Shown piece after piece: positions 10,681 to 22,290 of a stretch of DNA of 64,000 bases. The stretch lies in contig CP136062.1 in assembly GCA_032622095.1 (NCBI GenBank), forward strand, positions 202,831,959 through 202,895,958, read 5' to 3'. Numbering within the stretch: position 1 is the first letter of the stretch; each line of letters begins with the position of its first letter. Below the pieces are notes generated by a model. The model was not told the origin of the DNA, ran no database searches, and worked only from the letters and a program-made list of their open reading frames with translations. Origin of the DNA: Siphonodentalium dalli (taxonomy: Eukaryota; Mollusca; Scaphopoda; Gadilida; Siphonodentaliidae). The translations under genes were made by a program, and so were the position numbers.

Positions 10681-12142
10681 CAATTTCATCCCATGCCTTT
10701 GGACTACTTAGCTATTGATAAGGCTATATTATTTTCTGATGTCTTTTATGCCAATGTGCAGATAATCTGATAAAGAAAGCTATGGTATCTAATTTAAAAT
10801 AAAGATTCAACAATAAACATCACATGATATTAACAGTAGACTTAGACATCTGTGCTGCCTTGCACAGCTGAAGATATCACTCTACAGATGGTCTGAGGTC
10901 ATTATAAATGTTATTGGTTTAATATAGATGTCAGCTTTCAACATAAACAATTCATGTGACTTGTTGACAGCTCTGCTATATAATTCATATTAATGGGTCA
11001 GCAGTGAGGTGGCTTATCTTGATCTATATTTTTGGTAGAATTTGTTACATTATTATTGTAAACTTAAATTTGACTCTCTTAACCTAAGTATTCTATGTCC
11101 AGTTCACCTTTCACATTTAACCCAAGGATGTGGTGGTGCAGCATTACAGATCCTGTACCAGTGCATTCTCTTATATAAATTCCAATAATTTGTGTTATGT
11201 ACATTTGTCTATAATAGTACATACCAGTATACTCTATAATTCAACACCAAAACTCTCATTTATGATTCCGATCATAGTAATTTACTATCGCCAAGGGATG
11301 GGTTAACATCTGCCGATCGTGATCGGCCTCTCGTTTTCATCAACACCAGTATTAAAGATATTCTCTTCGGCATACCGCAAAATAGCGATACCTTGAATAG
11401 GCGATTATTCGAGACAGTACAATCATTCATCATATCCACAGCCCGATTTTAGTAATCATTATTCATCAGCAGCTGAACGCCAGGGAAGAGGTGCCTCACT
11501 AAGTTTGGTAACTTATGCTCCGATCCCCTGTGCACCCACAACATTGTTTATAAATTCTGTGTTATGTAAAACATTCCATGTACATGTGGGTCACAATAAA
11601 TATGTTCAAACAAACATGAGGATTTTGAAATTTTCCAGTCGCGCATTGGTACACGAAAGTGAATCCGTCGCTCGTACACGGGCTTGTGTGAAAGTGAACA
11701 TATTTATATCCGCTTCTGGTGGGTAATGATATTTATTTAAATGCATGTTTTCTGTAGTCCATTTGTGAGAATGTATTAAAAAGGAATATGGCTATACAAA
11801 CCACGTTTCCAGGTCACAATTTGTTCCAACACTTTTTCGTGTTGCACCAAGAGCGTTTTTTGTGGCATATAATGCAATAATAATTTAAAGACATATTATG
11901 CACTTGTTCGGGTGCGTGAACCTGATAATTTAGTATTCAGGCGCTATGCCATCTGGAGGAATGTATTATTATATCTTTATTATATATTGTAAATATTTAC
12001 TTCTTGATTAGGGACGCAACTATCGGCGATAAACTAACAAAAACGATTTCGCCATCGAGAGTAACTGCATTTCATATATAAATATATATAAGGAATGAAG
12101 TGTGTGTTTTCAATTTGGGTATATTTGCTCCGACTTTTTGCA

Positions 12143-12706
12143 TGTCATCCAGGGGGGGGATATTTTCCGGGCACGTATGCCGGGGTGGGTGGGTGGTCGA
12201 TGGGACCAAACAAACAATTTTTTCCGCAACTCAAAATAATATTTCCTGCAAGTTTGTTTACTGTTTTTGCAATGAGTTTGGCTTAAAACACCTTAGAATA
12301 AGAGAAATAATGCAATTCTAACTGCTAAACTGACTGCAGGCAGTTATCGAGTTGTATTTTCTTGCACATTTTGAAATCCAAGATGGCCCCTGGCAGCTAT
12401 GTTTTTTGGCCGAATGACCCCAAAATGACTCGTTCCTATTTACATGTCAATGTCAACATCCATGACAAATAGTATGCACATAAATTCATATACAGCTGTT
12501 TACATTGAACCCCCCCCCCCCCCCACCCCGCAAATCTGTTTTAGTGTTAAAGGGGGGTGGTTGTCAAAAATGGTCGGAACAAACTGCCGAAAACTGACAA
12601 AAATTTGGACGCGGGGGTGGGTGGGTCCCAACATGGGTCGAAAGGTAAAAATCAGCATACGTGCCTGAAATAATTTTCCGACTCCCCCCTTCCCTGTGTC
12701 ATCCAG
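12143..12706. mobile_element. candidate Mutator-like MITE (element 12153-12696) with 10-bp TSD
   Basis: The direct repeat TGTCATCCAG lies at 12143-12152 and 12697-12706. The element inside has G-rich imperfect inverted ends that share GGCACGTATGC about 20-35 bp in from each side (12170 region and, reversed, 12655 region). G-rich termini with 9-11 bp duplications fit the Mutator superfamily. No transposase is present. A long C run lies near 12510-12530. Two 'gggtgggtggg'-like blocks resemble the FB3 unit but the rest does not match. Confidence 0.55.
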
Positions 12707-14211
12707 CAATTAGCCAAGTACACTCTAACTTCAAGTAATGGAGACTCATCGACCATCGAATTTCTCGGCACAATTTTCACGCACGTTATTTTGGGAAAAA
12801 GTTACTTCTAAACTACTACAATATTGGAATAATGTTGACAATGTCTTATTTCGGTTTATTTTGAACCGGACACGATGTTAGTTTGCGAAAACCGGCCGAT
12901 GGCTATAATCAAATGATATTTTCATCGGAATTGTCACTGATTAAACCAATTTGTGGCAGTGGAGATTGGAGCTGTATTCACGCAGTCGGTTCAGCCTAGA
13001 TTCATCTCGTCAGGTGACTCATCTCGGGTGTTCGTGTTGGACTTACAAAACACAACTACTTACACAAAAGGTTTACACCATAATAATTCACAGGAGTTTT
13101 CTATTGTAGGCCGATTTTCTTGACTGTTTCTATCTATAATGTCTGTGGCTCACTGATAGCGTCGTGATATACACATGGACCATGGACCCACTAAAAACAA
13201 TAACACCATTTTAAAATGACTGGTAAGTTACTGATAAGCGGTTAGTGTTATCACAATACTTTGACTGTGTTCGCTGTGGTTCAAGTACAAGCAGTACAAC
13301 AATTGTACTGAGTGACTGGCCGATGTGTCATGATCATTTTGTTATCGAAACAATTGTGGATAAGAGAATCGTGTTGCCAAGTCATCGCCCATATATTACA
13401 GAGTCTGCTGTTGTGTTCACTCTTGAATGTTTCAATCCAGCTATATATGTGACGGTTACTGGTATTGTGTTATGATTATGCATGTGATATGCGGCACTCA
13501 TTTGTACCGGTATGCATTAAGACATGAAGTGTGTAGGTGACTGGACAATATCACGTCTGTGACTTGACAATTTCATACCACAAGAAGTATGCCAATTCAA
13601 ATGTTTACATGTACTAATGAATTAAATTTTAGTTATAACTGTTATAAATCTTCATTTCATTAAGAGGCGAGTCCCATTTCGTATGTTTTTGATTGGTCGA
13701 AATTAGTGTTACCTGTAATTTAAAAGCTCACATGAAATAAATGTTTTTAGAATACAGATGCAGTTAGTAAGTATACTGTCAATTGATCATTCAGACATGA
13801 ATCACAAATACATCTGTGTTTTCATTTAACTGTTATGGATATACATGTACACACATGCATTAAATATATCTCTTAATAGTTTTTTTGGATATTGATTGAA
13901 ATTGCCTTCTGCACTCTACTGTGTGTGCCCCAGCATTCAGCTGTGTGTAAATAATTCAACATTTGCATTGTTTTGGTCATGGTTTCTTGAAACGTGTGTT
14001 ACAAGTAATATTATCGACGTCTGGCCCCATCCACATGATACACAGGGACATCAGTTACCAATGATACGCACGTTGTACGGTAGAAACCCTACACTAAATT
14101 CGCTAGAAGCGGGTTATTAACGCCCCGGGTATATACTGTTCTACATATTTTAGAAAGCTGTGGTCCGCTGGGCATTTTATAAATATATAATGGGTTTTCC
14201 GGTTGTGACAA

Positions 14212-14370
14212 TTCGCAGTAGGTCGCTATTTGCGGACTATTTGCGGAGGTCCCCGAAATCGCGAAGTTCCCCTAAAATTGTCGAAATATGTTGATTTTAA
14301 TTAGGGAACGGGTGCGTATATGTCAATTGATACGTATTTTAAACAAATAACGACACGATCATCATAATAG
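14212..14370 (+). repeat. duplicated segment, copy A
   Basis: It shares 'gggaacgggtgcgtatatgt', 'tacgtattttaaacaaataa' and 'cgacacgatcatcat' with 16563-16729. The shared region resumes at about 14945-15034 (matching 16917-17007). The extra length in copy A is about the size of the LINE tail at 14585, suggesting insertion after duplication. Confidence 0.65.
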
Positions 14371-14584
14371 TGGTTTGTTCCATCAATCATATCATAATCA
14401 TCATCATCGATCATCATCATCATAATACGGAACAAGTCTTGCGATTTTTCGTCCCAATAACATTATTTGCAATGCTTGTTTACAAATATATGTATCGTCA
14501 TTCGATATTTACTTGTGAGTCACTTGAACATATTACTTGTCGTCGAACTTGTATTTTATATAATAGAAGAATGAGTCTATGTAA

Positions 14585-14700
14585 CTATATTTTGAATTGA
14601 TCGAGTGTTGGAGCCTCAACAGCGAAGTCTGGCAGAGAGTTCCAGCTATTTACCACCCTCTTCTCGCAGGACAACACTTTTCGGGTTTTCGTGGGGGGTG
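14585..14700 (-). mobile_element. LINE C-terminal fragment (CR1-like tail)
   Basis: The minus frame reads KTRKVLSCEKRVVNSWNSLP, then DFAVEAPTLDQFKI and a stop at 14587-14585. The 'RVVNxWNxLP...AxxLxxFK' ending is the usual C-terminus of CR1/Jockey-type non-LTR ORF2 proteins. Upstream coding is decayed, and only weak traces extend to about 14940. It is 5'-truncated. Confidence 0.7.
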
Positions 14701-15059
14701 TATTCGCTGGGTGTCTTATAGTTGCAGTATGTAACTAATATGACCGCGTTAATTGCTTTCGATGTTTAGGTATGAACAATGGCTGGGCCATGCACTCTTT
14801 GCGGGAACACAGTGCCTCCGATTTTTTATCCGAATTTAGAAGCTTTCTGGTGTGGTGAATGAGAAACCTGCAGTAATAAGCCGTAGTTTTTTTGTAATAA
14901 TTTGAAGGATTAGTTGTTTTAACGGAATTCTGAGGCAATTCATGTAACCAATATATTTTATATTATAATTTATATTTATGGCTAATAACATGATCTTGAG
15001 GGTGTTACCATTTCTGATTATGGTTTTCTTGTCTCTAATTAGAGTCTACAGAGAGATTT

Positions 15060-15840
15060 CGCTTGTAGCGTTTGTACAGGGTGTTGCGATTGTGAGTGTG
15101 TATCCCTGATAACTGCGTACTACGTAGATATTCGTGAGTGTCATGTGAGTGAGACTAGACGTGGATAATGTTACTTGTAAATGTGTAATACATGTAGACG
15201 ATGAAACACATGTATTATTAACCTACAAGCTTTTTGTCAAGAAAACAAACAAACTCCGCAATTATAAGCAAGAATCCACCGAACAGTTAGTTAGACGCGG
15301 TACATGTATGTGGTTTATCAGTAAATCGGTTGTTGTACCGGGCGAGTGGTGCTTTGGTGTATATCACCCCACACAACCCCATGTCCTAGTAAAATAATCA
15401 CATTATTAGTCAATTAAATTTCAGACTGACATATTTCCGATAGTTCAATTTTATAGACAACATTTGGCAAGTAGAGAAAGTCGTACTCGCAGAAGTCAGT
15501 CATTTTTTTTACAACAAGCGTGTAGAATCACGTCCCCTATGACGTTAGAGTTACAATCTCACGCACAATTGCTAGATGCGGAATCTCTCTAGTAACGGCC
15601 GACATTCGAAGATTCGCATGTGTGTCTATAGCCCAGAATATTCGTTGCAAACACTAGCCGCGAAAGTTCTGGGCTGGCGGAGAGGACAGACACTTTGCCT
15701 GAATTATGTTTGTTGGAATTATACATTGGTGTAACCCGACGAGTGCAATTATTACGCCACAAGGTGGTGTAAGTTGTTTTGGAGATTTTGATTTTCTGTG
15801 GTCGACTGGGCGAATGCATTGTGGGAGATTATTTTTGGTA
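15060..15840. other. intronic stretch without recognisable content
   Basis: The open frames at 15149-15397 (+) and 15589-15819 (-) show no motif or splice-bounded exon that I recognise. Confidence 0.3.
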
Positions 15841-15844
15841 CCTT

Positions 15845-16010
15845 ACTCAATCGTACCGATAGAATCACGTAAATGCTGAAATTGTCAAGTTAACGCCACC
15901 GGTGTATAATATGTTTTTGAAAATATGACTCAATCGTATCGATAGGGTCATGACAGGCTGAAATTGTAAACTTAAAGTCGCCGGTGTAATAATATGTTGT
16001 TGAAAAAATA
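15845..16010. repeat. two tandem copies, period 83 bp
   Basis: 'actcaatcgtaccgatag' at 15845 recurs as 'actcaatcgtatcgatag' at 15928. Each copy is followed by 'gctgaaattgt' and a 'ccggtgtaataatatg'-like block. Confidence 0.75.
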
Positions 16011-16192
16011 AATAATCTGATAGCCTGAAAATAATGTATAACCCATTGGGAGCCCCTGGTGTAGTGAAGTGAATTATGGGTAATTTTAATTGGAGTGCGC
16101 ATGTCTGTTCTGTTGTAGTAACCGCGATCTTTTATTTTCTGTTCATCAAGTCAAAATTGTATCGTATACACAATGTGTTTGTACCGATGGAT

Positions 16193-16272
16193 GTATCGTG
16201 ACTCGACTCGTTTTCGTGGTCATATAGGCCCTATATAAGCTATGATCACGAAAACGAGCAGAGTCGCGATAT
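16193..16272. repeat. 80-bp imperfect hairpin
   Basis: The arms are about 30 bp ('atcgtgactcgactcgtttt' with its reversed partner 'aaaacgagcagagtcgcgat'), roughly 26 of 30 pairing, around a 16-bp centre containing GGCCC. Possibly a tiny foldback or MITE. Confidence 0.75.
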
Positions 16273-16562
16273 ATGTTAGAATTGCAGGAATCGTACATTC
16301 ACTTTCAATAGTATAGATTCTCTCAATCTGCCGCGAAATTCCCAAAATTGTACTTTCATTTTCAATAGGATTTTCCGAATTTCCACTTTCACTTTTCACT
16401 TTTACCACGCAAAGCGACCTTAGTTGACACATATATATGACACACAGGCTGAGTCCATAACAAATAGTTTTATGTAGCATTGCTTCTTTCGTTTAATTAA
16501 AGCTCACCTCGTTAAATCGCATGTCAATCGTATTTGTTTACACATTGCATTGGGTGCGACGA

Positions 16563-16729
16563 TTTGCAGTAGGTCCCTATTTGCGGAGGTCACTTTGCGG
16601 AAGTCCCCGAATTCGCGGAGGTCCCCTAAAATGGGCGATATATGTAGAGATTAATGAGGGAACGGGTGCGTATATGTCAATTGATACGTATTTTAAACAA
16701 ATAACGACACGATCATCATTATAGAGGTC
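16563..16729 (+). repeat. duplicated segment, copy B
   Basis: Paralogue of 14212-14370. It retains 'gggaacgggtgcgtatatgt' and the 'caaataacgacacgatcatc' end. The downstream part of the duplication (16917-17007) stops about 20 bp from the exon 1 donor at 17026. Confidence 0.65.
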
Positions 16730-16868
16730 TGTTCTATCGATTATATATGCGCCGAGTTCACTTGGTGCAAATCAAACGGCGATAAATATTCTCGTGTGCC
16801 AGAAGGACTCCTTAAAGTTGTGAATAAGAAGAATATTTATTAGATGTTATTTAACAAGTCAATCAAAT

Positions 16869-16920
16869 AATATTATTCATTAGTTAGCGCATATATTAGC
16901 GCTAACTAATGAATAATATT
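16869..16920. repeat. perfect 22-bp hairpin
   Basis: Left arm 16869-16890 (it ends 'cattagttagcgc') and right arm 16899-16920 are exact reverse complements around the 8-nt loop 'atatatta'. It sits in the intron about 110 bp from the exon 1 donor. Confidence 0.9.
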
Positions 16921-17026
16921 TTATATTATAATTATATTATAATTCATATTTATGGCTAATAATATGATCTTGGTGGCGTTACCATTTCTGACTATGGTTT
17001 TCTTATCTTATTTGAATCATACTCAC

Positions 17027-17591
17027 TGTTCCTGTAGTAACTCAGTGTATTGTAATATTTACAAAACAAGAAGGCGTCTTGTGACGAATAACACGAAGAG
17101 TGGTAAGCCTGTCGTCGTCTTCTAGATGTTCTTTTTGGTCCAGCTCCGAGTACATCCCAAACAGTAAGCGGATGGTTTAGTTTCCCTTCTTCTTGCCATG
17201 GGTCTTCGTTTTGTGTGTGTGCTTTATCGTCCCCAAATAATATTGTTTTTCTACGAAAAGCGCCATCTTCTGGGCGAATAAACTCAGTTGTCTCCTCTAT
17301 ATCAGAATGTTTGCTACTCAACAAGAGTCTTATCAAATCTTTCTCCTGCTTACGACCAGGCGCGATATCAGTCACATTAATCGGTTGAAACTCTGGATCG
17401 ATCTTGAGCATGTCTGCTTGATGGGAACCGTCGGGTTTTCCTTCCGGCCATTTCCCTGGACTCTTGGAATTTTGTACTATAAAGTTCACTAACTCTTTGA
17501 ATAACTCCTGATCTGATATAGCTCTTATTTTCGGTGGTTCAGCTAATAACACTAAAATATAACATGTTATATGACAAGCAGTCGAACGCAT
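17027..17591 (-). CDS. secreted protease N-terminal exon: signal peptide and pro-region (exon 1)
   Basis: The first coding exon of the trypsin-like gene encodes 188 residues plus one base. The start at 17591 is the first ATG after an in-frame TAA 21 nt upstream, with A at -3. Residues 1-18 (CHITCYILVLLA core) look like a signal peptide. The pro-region is acidic and polar with an N-glycosylation site (NVT at 72-74). A furin-type basic cluster KRTSRRRR ends at residue 160, followed by a short segment with Cys167 and Cys177. The donor GTGAGT at 17026-17021 leaves phase 1, which matches the linker exon at 8460. Joining these three exons is inference from phase, strand and order; intermediate exons are possible. 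The two-Cys segment may be part of a clip-like domain, but too little is visible. The long pro-region with a furin site ahead of the usual activation site is unusual. Confidence 0.75.
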
Positions 17592-18280
17592 CTTTCTCTC
17601 GGCTGTGCTTTACTAAATTAATCGTCATCATATTTAATCACGACAATTATATGCGCACAATGATGTTGAATCGCCAATAGCAAATATTTTGATTAAAAAC
17701 GGAACATGACCGAATCGAGGAAAGTATAAAAGACTTACATGCGCGCATGACAATAACGTGGACAATGCTACTTCTTTTTGCGCATGACATTGAGTGACAC
17801 GGCTAATACTGATGTGCGTTCCGACTGCCGACGAATCATATTCACTCAAAGACAAACAACGGTCGTTGTTTTGTTTGTCGTCTAACTAACATACGATATT
17901 GTTCGTCCGTTTAAAGCTTTTGAGTCCGACATATCCGGGGTCAACAGGGGCAGCATATTACGTGTACCTCAGAATTACCTCAATATGTTTCGTCGAAGCT
18001 GACATTCCGGCGTTCAGGTTTATAAAATGTACTGTTTCTTTGGTGCGCGTTTTTTCTCTCGTATATAGGGAGCGGTACAGTTCGAAATTCGAAAGCGAGC
18101 ACGTATACTATCCCTTTAGCGACTACCCAACATCCCTATAGAACTCGGGGATGAATAACTAGATGTTTATGTTCGGCGGGGGGTGTGTCCGACTTCAACT
18201 ACATGCCCTTGAGCCAGACAAAAAGTGTGCAACTTCAGTTAGAACTTGCCAATTGCTATGTCAGTCTAAATTCTATTCCA
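17592..18280. other. region upstream of the protease start
   Basis: This should hold the 5' UTR and promoter of the minus-strand protease gene. No convincing minus-strand TATA box is visible. A TATAAAAG at about 17727 points the other way (plus strand) with no plus-strand gene following. The 80-codon plus frame at 17899 has no recognisable family. Confidence 0.35.
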
Positions 18281-18354
18281 TTATAATGTTCCCTGCAGTA
18301 GAAACATTTCCAAACTGTTTATAATGTTCCCTGCAGTAGAAACATTTCCAAACT
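18281..18354. repeat. 38-bp tandem duplication
   Basis: Two copies start at 18281 and 18319 with the core 'ataatgttccctgcagtaga'. They are nearly identical, so recent. Confidence 0.85.
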
Positions 18355-19380
18355 GATGGTCAATCCTCTCTAAAATTCTACTTCAACAAATAATAAAATA
18401 TACTCTTTGTCTTAAAACATAATTATACTTAATTTATTGATAAGGATAGTGCAAAGAAAATCAAATTGTCAGAAAAATACCAACTGTTTTCTGTCTGAGA
18501 TTTCCAATTGTTTTTGTATCCGTGATAAATATTAACGAATCAAAAACTGGATTAAATATTGTTCTGCATAATGTTACAACGTAGAGAGTTCTCATATTCT
18601 ATTTCTGATACTGCATATATACAGTCTTAGGGTCATGGATTTATCAATAAAATCAAGAGGGTTATTTTCCCTCATGCGTGAAAAGTCTAAATCACTATCA
18701 TTCCAGTTACTCTTAAAACATGGCTCATGTATTATCGACTCATTGTGACACATTCGAGTCTTCGCGACTATAAGTCGCATAAAATGCGCGTGCTCGCTAA
18801 CTTGGGTGTGTAGATCCCATATGTCCCGGATTTTGTAGATTTAGTCGAAATATATCACAAAGGCGTAAGAAAGAATAATTAGTTTATTGTACCCTCCGCA
18901 AACAACTAAATATATAATAAACATTAACTTATGTAGATAATAGCCACTTTCCGGTCCAGACATCCGCAAAAACCAACCAGGAGAAGCGTGACATTTTCAA
19001 TATTAGCGGGCGATAATTCTTTCCGATGTTTGTCGTAAACTGCCCTACGACCCAGTTGAGAGCAAGCCCGATGTTTACATGCATAGCTTTATTTGTTATC
19101 TATATAAAAGGAATTTCTTTGCACTATCCTTATCAAACATCGGGACGTGGACCCTCAACGGAGTATGTATCGTAAGAGTACCATTGGTGGATCAATCCGG
19201 CGAAGGGTGGCTTAAATGTTTGACAAGAATCGCATCATTGGTGGAGGGTCGAGTTGCGGTACAGCTTTACCAAAAATGGGCTTGAATTGGCAATACACGA
19301 ATGACAACTAGCTATCATACGCAAGACTGTTGAGGACGTCTGACATACCAAATAGTCATGTGTGAGCCGACCTCGCCAAA
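18355..19380. other. AT-rich stretch without recognisable features
   Basis: No supported exon, repeat family or RNA gene was found. Short frames at 18592-18780 (-) and 19079-19285 (+) look random. Confidence 0.35.
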
Positions 19381-19419
19381 GTTATTGTGCTATCGCGATC
19401 AAATTCAAATACTTATATA

Positions 19420-19640
19420 AAGGCCGTCCGCCCAAAATACGCGGACCTGGTAGGTTTTCAAACTCGTTCAAGACATTGCTGAGAACGTCTCATAAACCGA
19501 ATATCATCTGTAACAGCTGATATTTGTTCCAAAGTGATCACTCGCTCGAGAAAATTGAATAATTAAAGGCCGTAACTCGGCCCAAAATAGGCTGACCTGA
19601 TCGGTTTTCAAACTTGATCGCGAACCGACCTCGCCAAACT
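19420..19640. repeat. two diverged copies of a ~145-bp repeat
   Basis: 'aaaggccgt' followed by a 'cccaaaat' block, a 'gacctg' block and 'ggttttcaaact' occurs at about 19420 and 19565. Flanking 'cgacctcgccaaa' motifs at 19369 and 19627 suggest further relics. Confidence 0.55.
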
Positions 19641-20604
19641 ATAGGTCGAGTTTCTTTAAGGAAAAAAAAACGTTGAAAAACTAAAGCAATGATTTGTTTG
19701 GGCACAGAACATCGAAACATAACTATTTATTTTCGTACAGACCCGGGAGATAGAGCTACTCAACCAATTCGTTTATCTTGGATTTAGCGTGGTTTTTTTT
19801 TTAGAACGAGCGGCATTTTGAAGCGATTGACAAATCGGTATATCGATTGCACAGCCATCTGAAGTAGACCCCGAAGCCACGACAAATAGTTTTCATGGCT
19901 GGCTCAACCGATTTTCGTGGCTGGTTAGCTAGCTAAGCCGGCTCAGTCACGACGTTCGTGGCTGACGAAATATGGCGGCTCAGCCGGCTGAGATGTTATC
20001 ATTCAGCGTATTTTCGTTTCCGAAATGTTCCTAATCCCCTGTTACCGGTTATAGACGCCGTTTTTTTTAGCGTTTGTGGTCAACCCGTAGAATTCCACAC
20101 CACACGTAATCTTTTGATGTTGGGCTTTTCCATTATGGCGAAATTTCACGAAGGACTGGCATGGATATACTATGTAGTTTCCCATCTAATCGTATAAGTA
20201 GTTACATTGGGACTTCTGTCGACTTCAGACTGCTATCATCACTGCCATCTTGCGATATGTGCATGCATCATTGAATGGTGAACCCGATAGTAATGATATA
20301 TAATATTTCAAACTATTTTCTATTCTTATGTGTATATATTGACAAATGCCAGTGATGTCTGAGACTGGGTGTGGTCGATATAAACAATTTATATTTTAAC
20401 CCTTTCAATACCGAATGGATGCGCCCATTCAGTTATATGAAAGCATGCATTGGAATAGTCTATTCCACATTAAGGGGCCATGTGTTCTGATAATATAACA
20501 ACCATGCCGTGTACATGCGAGTATGCCAATATTAGGCAATGCGGTTTAGTTCTTTGCGATTCACAATACAGTTGTGCTTGACATATAAGCCCATGCACAC
20601 GGCT

Positions 20605-20735
20605 CAGCCATTTTACAATTCCGGCGGCGGAGATTTTTAAATGTGGCTGGCGTTAGATATAATATGGCTGGCGGCGGCTTGTGGCCAATATGGCTGGCGG
20701 CGGCGGCGAGCGATGGCGGCTTCGGGCTCTAATCT
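20605..20735. repeat. GGC-rich simple repeat
   Basis: Repeated 'atggctggcggcgg' motifs form a low-complexity GC island in AT-rich surroundings. A related 'ggctggct' patch lies at 19890-19990. The sequence in between has no recognised gene. Confidence 0.6.
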
Positions 20736-20839
20736 GAAGTCACCCCAAAGTTAATGATGAAATTGCGTGACGCAACCGTCCTCCAATTTTGCTATATTAT
20801 TTGGGATTGATGTTTGTTGTTTCAAAAACATCTTTTCAA

Positions 20840-20990
20840 TTGAATAATTTATTTACAAGATATACAGTTATGCCATAGGGACATAAACATTACACCGTAA
20901 CACATTGTATTGTATCACAGACAGGGCGGTTCTTGCACACTTTTGCCATGCGCTCTCCTTGCATACCATATATCGATCAGTATAAAAAAC
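20840..20990 (-). mobile_element. LINE 3'-UTR fragment
   Basis: 'atatatcgatcagtat' and 'ctctccttgcat' motifs, in the same order, match the 3' region of the LINE fragment at 31570-31745. The match stops at the edge of the palindromic element (20991). A second part of the same family is at 22080-22270. Confidence 0.55.
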
Positions 20991-21481
20991 ATAACTCTTG
21001 TTTCGAGTAAAGTTATGCAGTTATAACCGAAAAGTTTGAGACAAATTCTATAACGCGCGTTATAACTCATAACCTTAACCCTTTACCCAAACAAACCGGC
21101 CAAAACAGGCCAAATAAAGCTTCAACAGCCTAAATTATCTTGGGTCTGTCTCAATAGAACCATACAAATATGGATATCATTGGAACCGGCTCCTTGACCA
21201 CATTGTGGTGGTTACAGTTATGCCCTGTGCCAATGCATTCTCTTATATATGCGAGTCGACCATAGGTCGCCTCGCATATATAAGAGAATGCATTGGCCTA
21301 AAAAAAATCTTTTTTTACCATTTTTTCTTACATTCTTTAACAATTTTATAATTTTTAATGTGTTAAGCCAATGCATTCTCTTATATATGCGAGGCGACCT
21401 ATGGTCGACTCGCATATATAAGAGAATGCATTGGCACAGGGCCCTTCTGTTGGGTAAAGGGTTAATCGAAACAAGAGTTAT
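20991..21481. mobile_element. nested palindromic MITE, 491 bp
   Basis: The outer inverted repeat is ATAACTCTTGTTTCGA (20991-21006 and 21466-21481). The next layer is TTAACCCTTTACCCAA (21075-21090 and, reversed, 21450-21465), contiguous with the outer layer only on the right. The inner layer is two 69-bp hairpins, 21229-21297 and 21367-21435, each with 27-bp perfect arms. The two hairpins are inverted copies of each other. No coding capacity. Confidence 0.85.
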
Positions 21482-22079
21482 TTCTTGTAATTTAATCCGT
21501 CATTTCGTAGAGAGCCACCATTAGTAGAATATAGAAGTTAAATGAGCGAAAAACTCTTGAGATAATTTCCGAAGAAAACACACATACTAGAAAGAGACAA
21601 ACTGTCGTCAATTCATCGTTATTGGCTAGTTTGCGGCAAACGACACGCAATTGTGAGTTCGAAGCACGTGGTCCTAATATATTTCGGCTATGACAGTTGT
21701 TAGTTTCAATTTCATTTATTTGCAAATGCTAGCACGAGCCTGGTTAGTTTATGTACGTACGTGTGCACTGATGGGCAGCAGTACGGTTATTGGAAGTGCA
21801 GTCCTGCCCGAAGGAATTCTGATGCAGGGATTCCATTTTAAATTGTACGAAGTATCGAATAGTTTTCATGTACATTTTTAGGCACATTCATGATTGTATA
21901 TAGGCGTGGTCATATTACTCGATGCTGTTGTCATTTATGTAGCCGAAACTAATCAAGAAATTTAGGTTATCGAGAAATGTCCTTAATGGATTGATATGTG
22001 GCAACCAATTGTTATACATGTAGTATTCCGTGGATTGACAGATTATGATTAAATTATATGAAAATACATAACATAAAAT
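21482..22079. other. stretch without recognisable features
   Basis: AT-rich. Short frames at 21492-21725 (-) and 21690-21881 (+) have no recognisable family or convincing splice context. Confidence 0.3.
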
Positions 22080-22270
22080 AAAAAATATTCGGCTGTCAAA
22101 GCGTGTATGCAGTGACATTTAAATGGTGTGTCTATATTATAAATGCATCAATGTGTACATTTATATATTTTAATTTTAAACACATATCTTGGATCGATTA
22201 CTGGTTCCAGTTCGTCTATTGATGGAATCTGGCCATTTCGATTTTATATCTAAAATGCATTGACTCAGTC
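22080..22270 (-). mobile_element. LINE 3'-UTR fragment
   Basis: 'ggttccagttcgtctattga' and nearby sequence match 31850-31905 inside the better-preserved LINE fragment at 31.5-32.3 kb. It ends just before the Helitron-like array. Confidence 0.5.
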
Positions 22271-22290
22271 ACTAAGTTGCAATGAATATA

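Larger units (their letters stand above)
8461..17026 (-). other. intron 1 of the protease gene, TE-rich
   Basis: About 8.6 kb between the exon 1 donor and the linker exon acceptor. It contains dispersed repeats (9484-9560, 10210-10680), a Mutator-like MITE candidate (12153-12696), a duplicated segment (14212 and 16563), a LINE tail (14585), an 83-bp tandem repeat and two hairpins. 10690-12140 and 12710-14200 show no recognisable gene or repeat except a fossil of the 21229 hairpin arm near 11162. Further small phase 1-1 exons could be hidden here. Confidence 0.55.

Noticed and set aside
17720-17740. TATAAAAG as promoter of the protease gene
   Set aside because: It lies on the plus strand while the protease is on the minus strand, and no plus-strand gene follows at a suitable distance.
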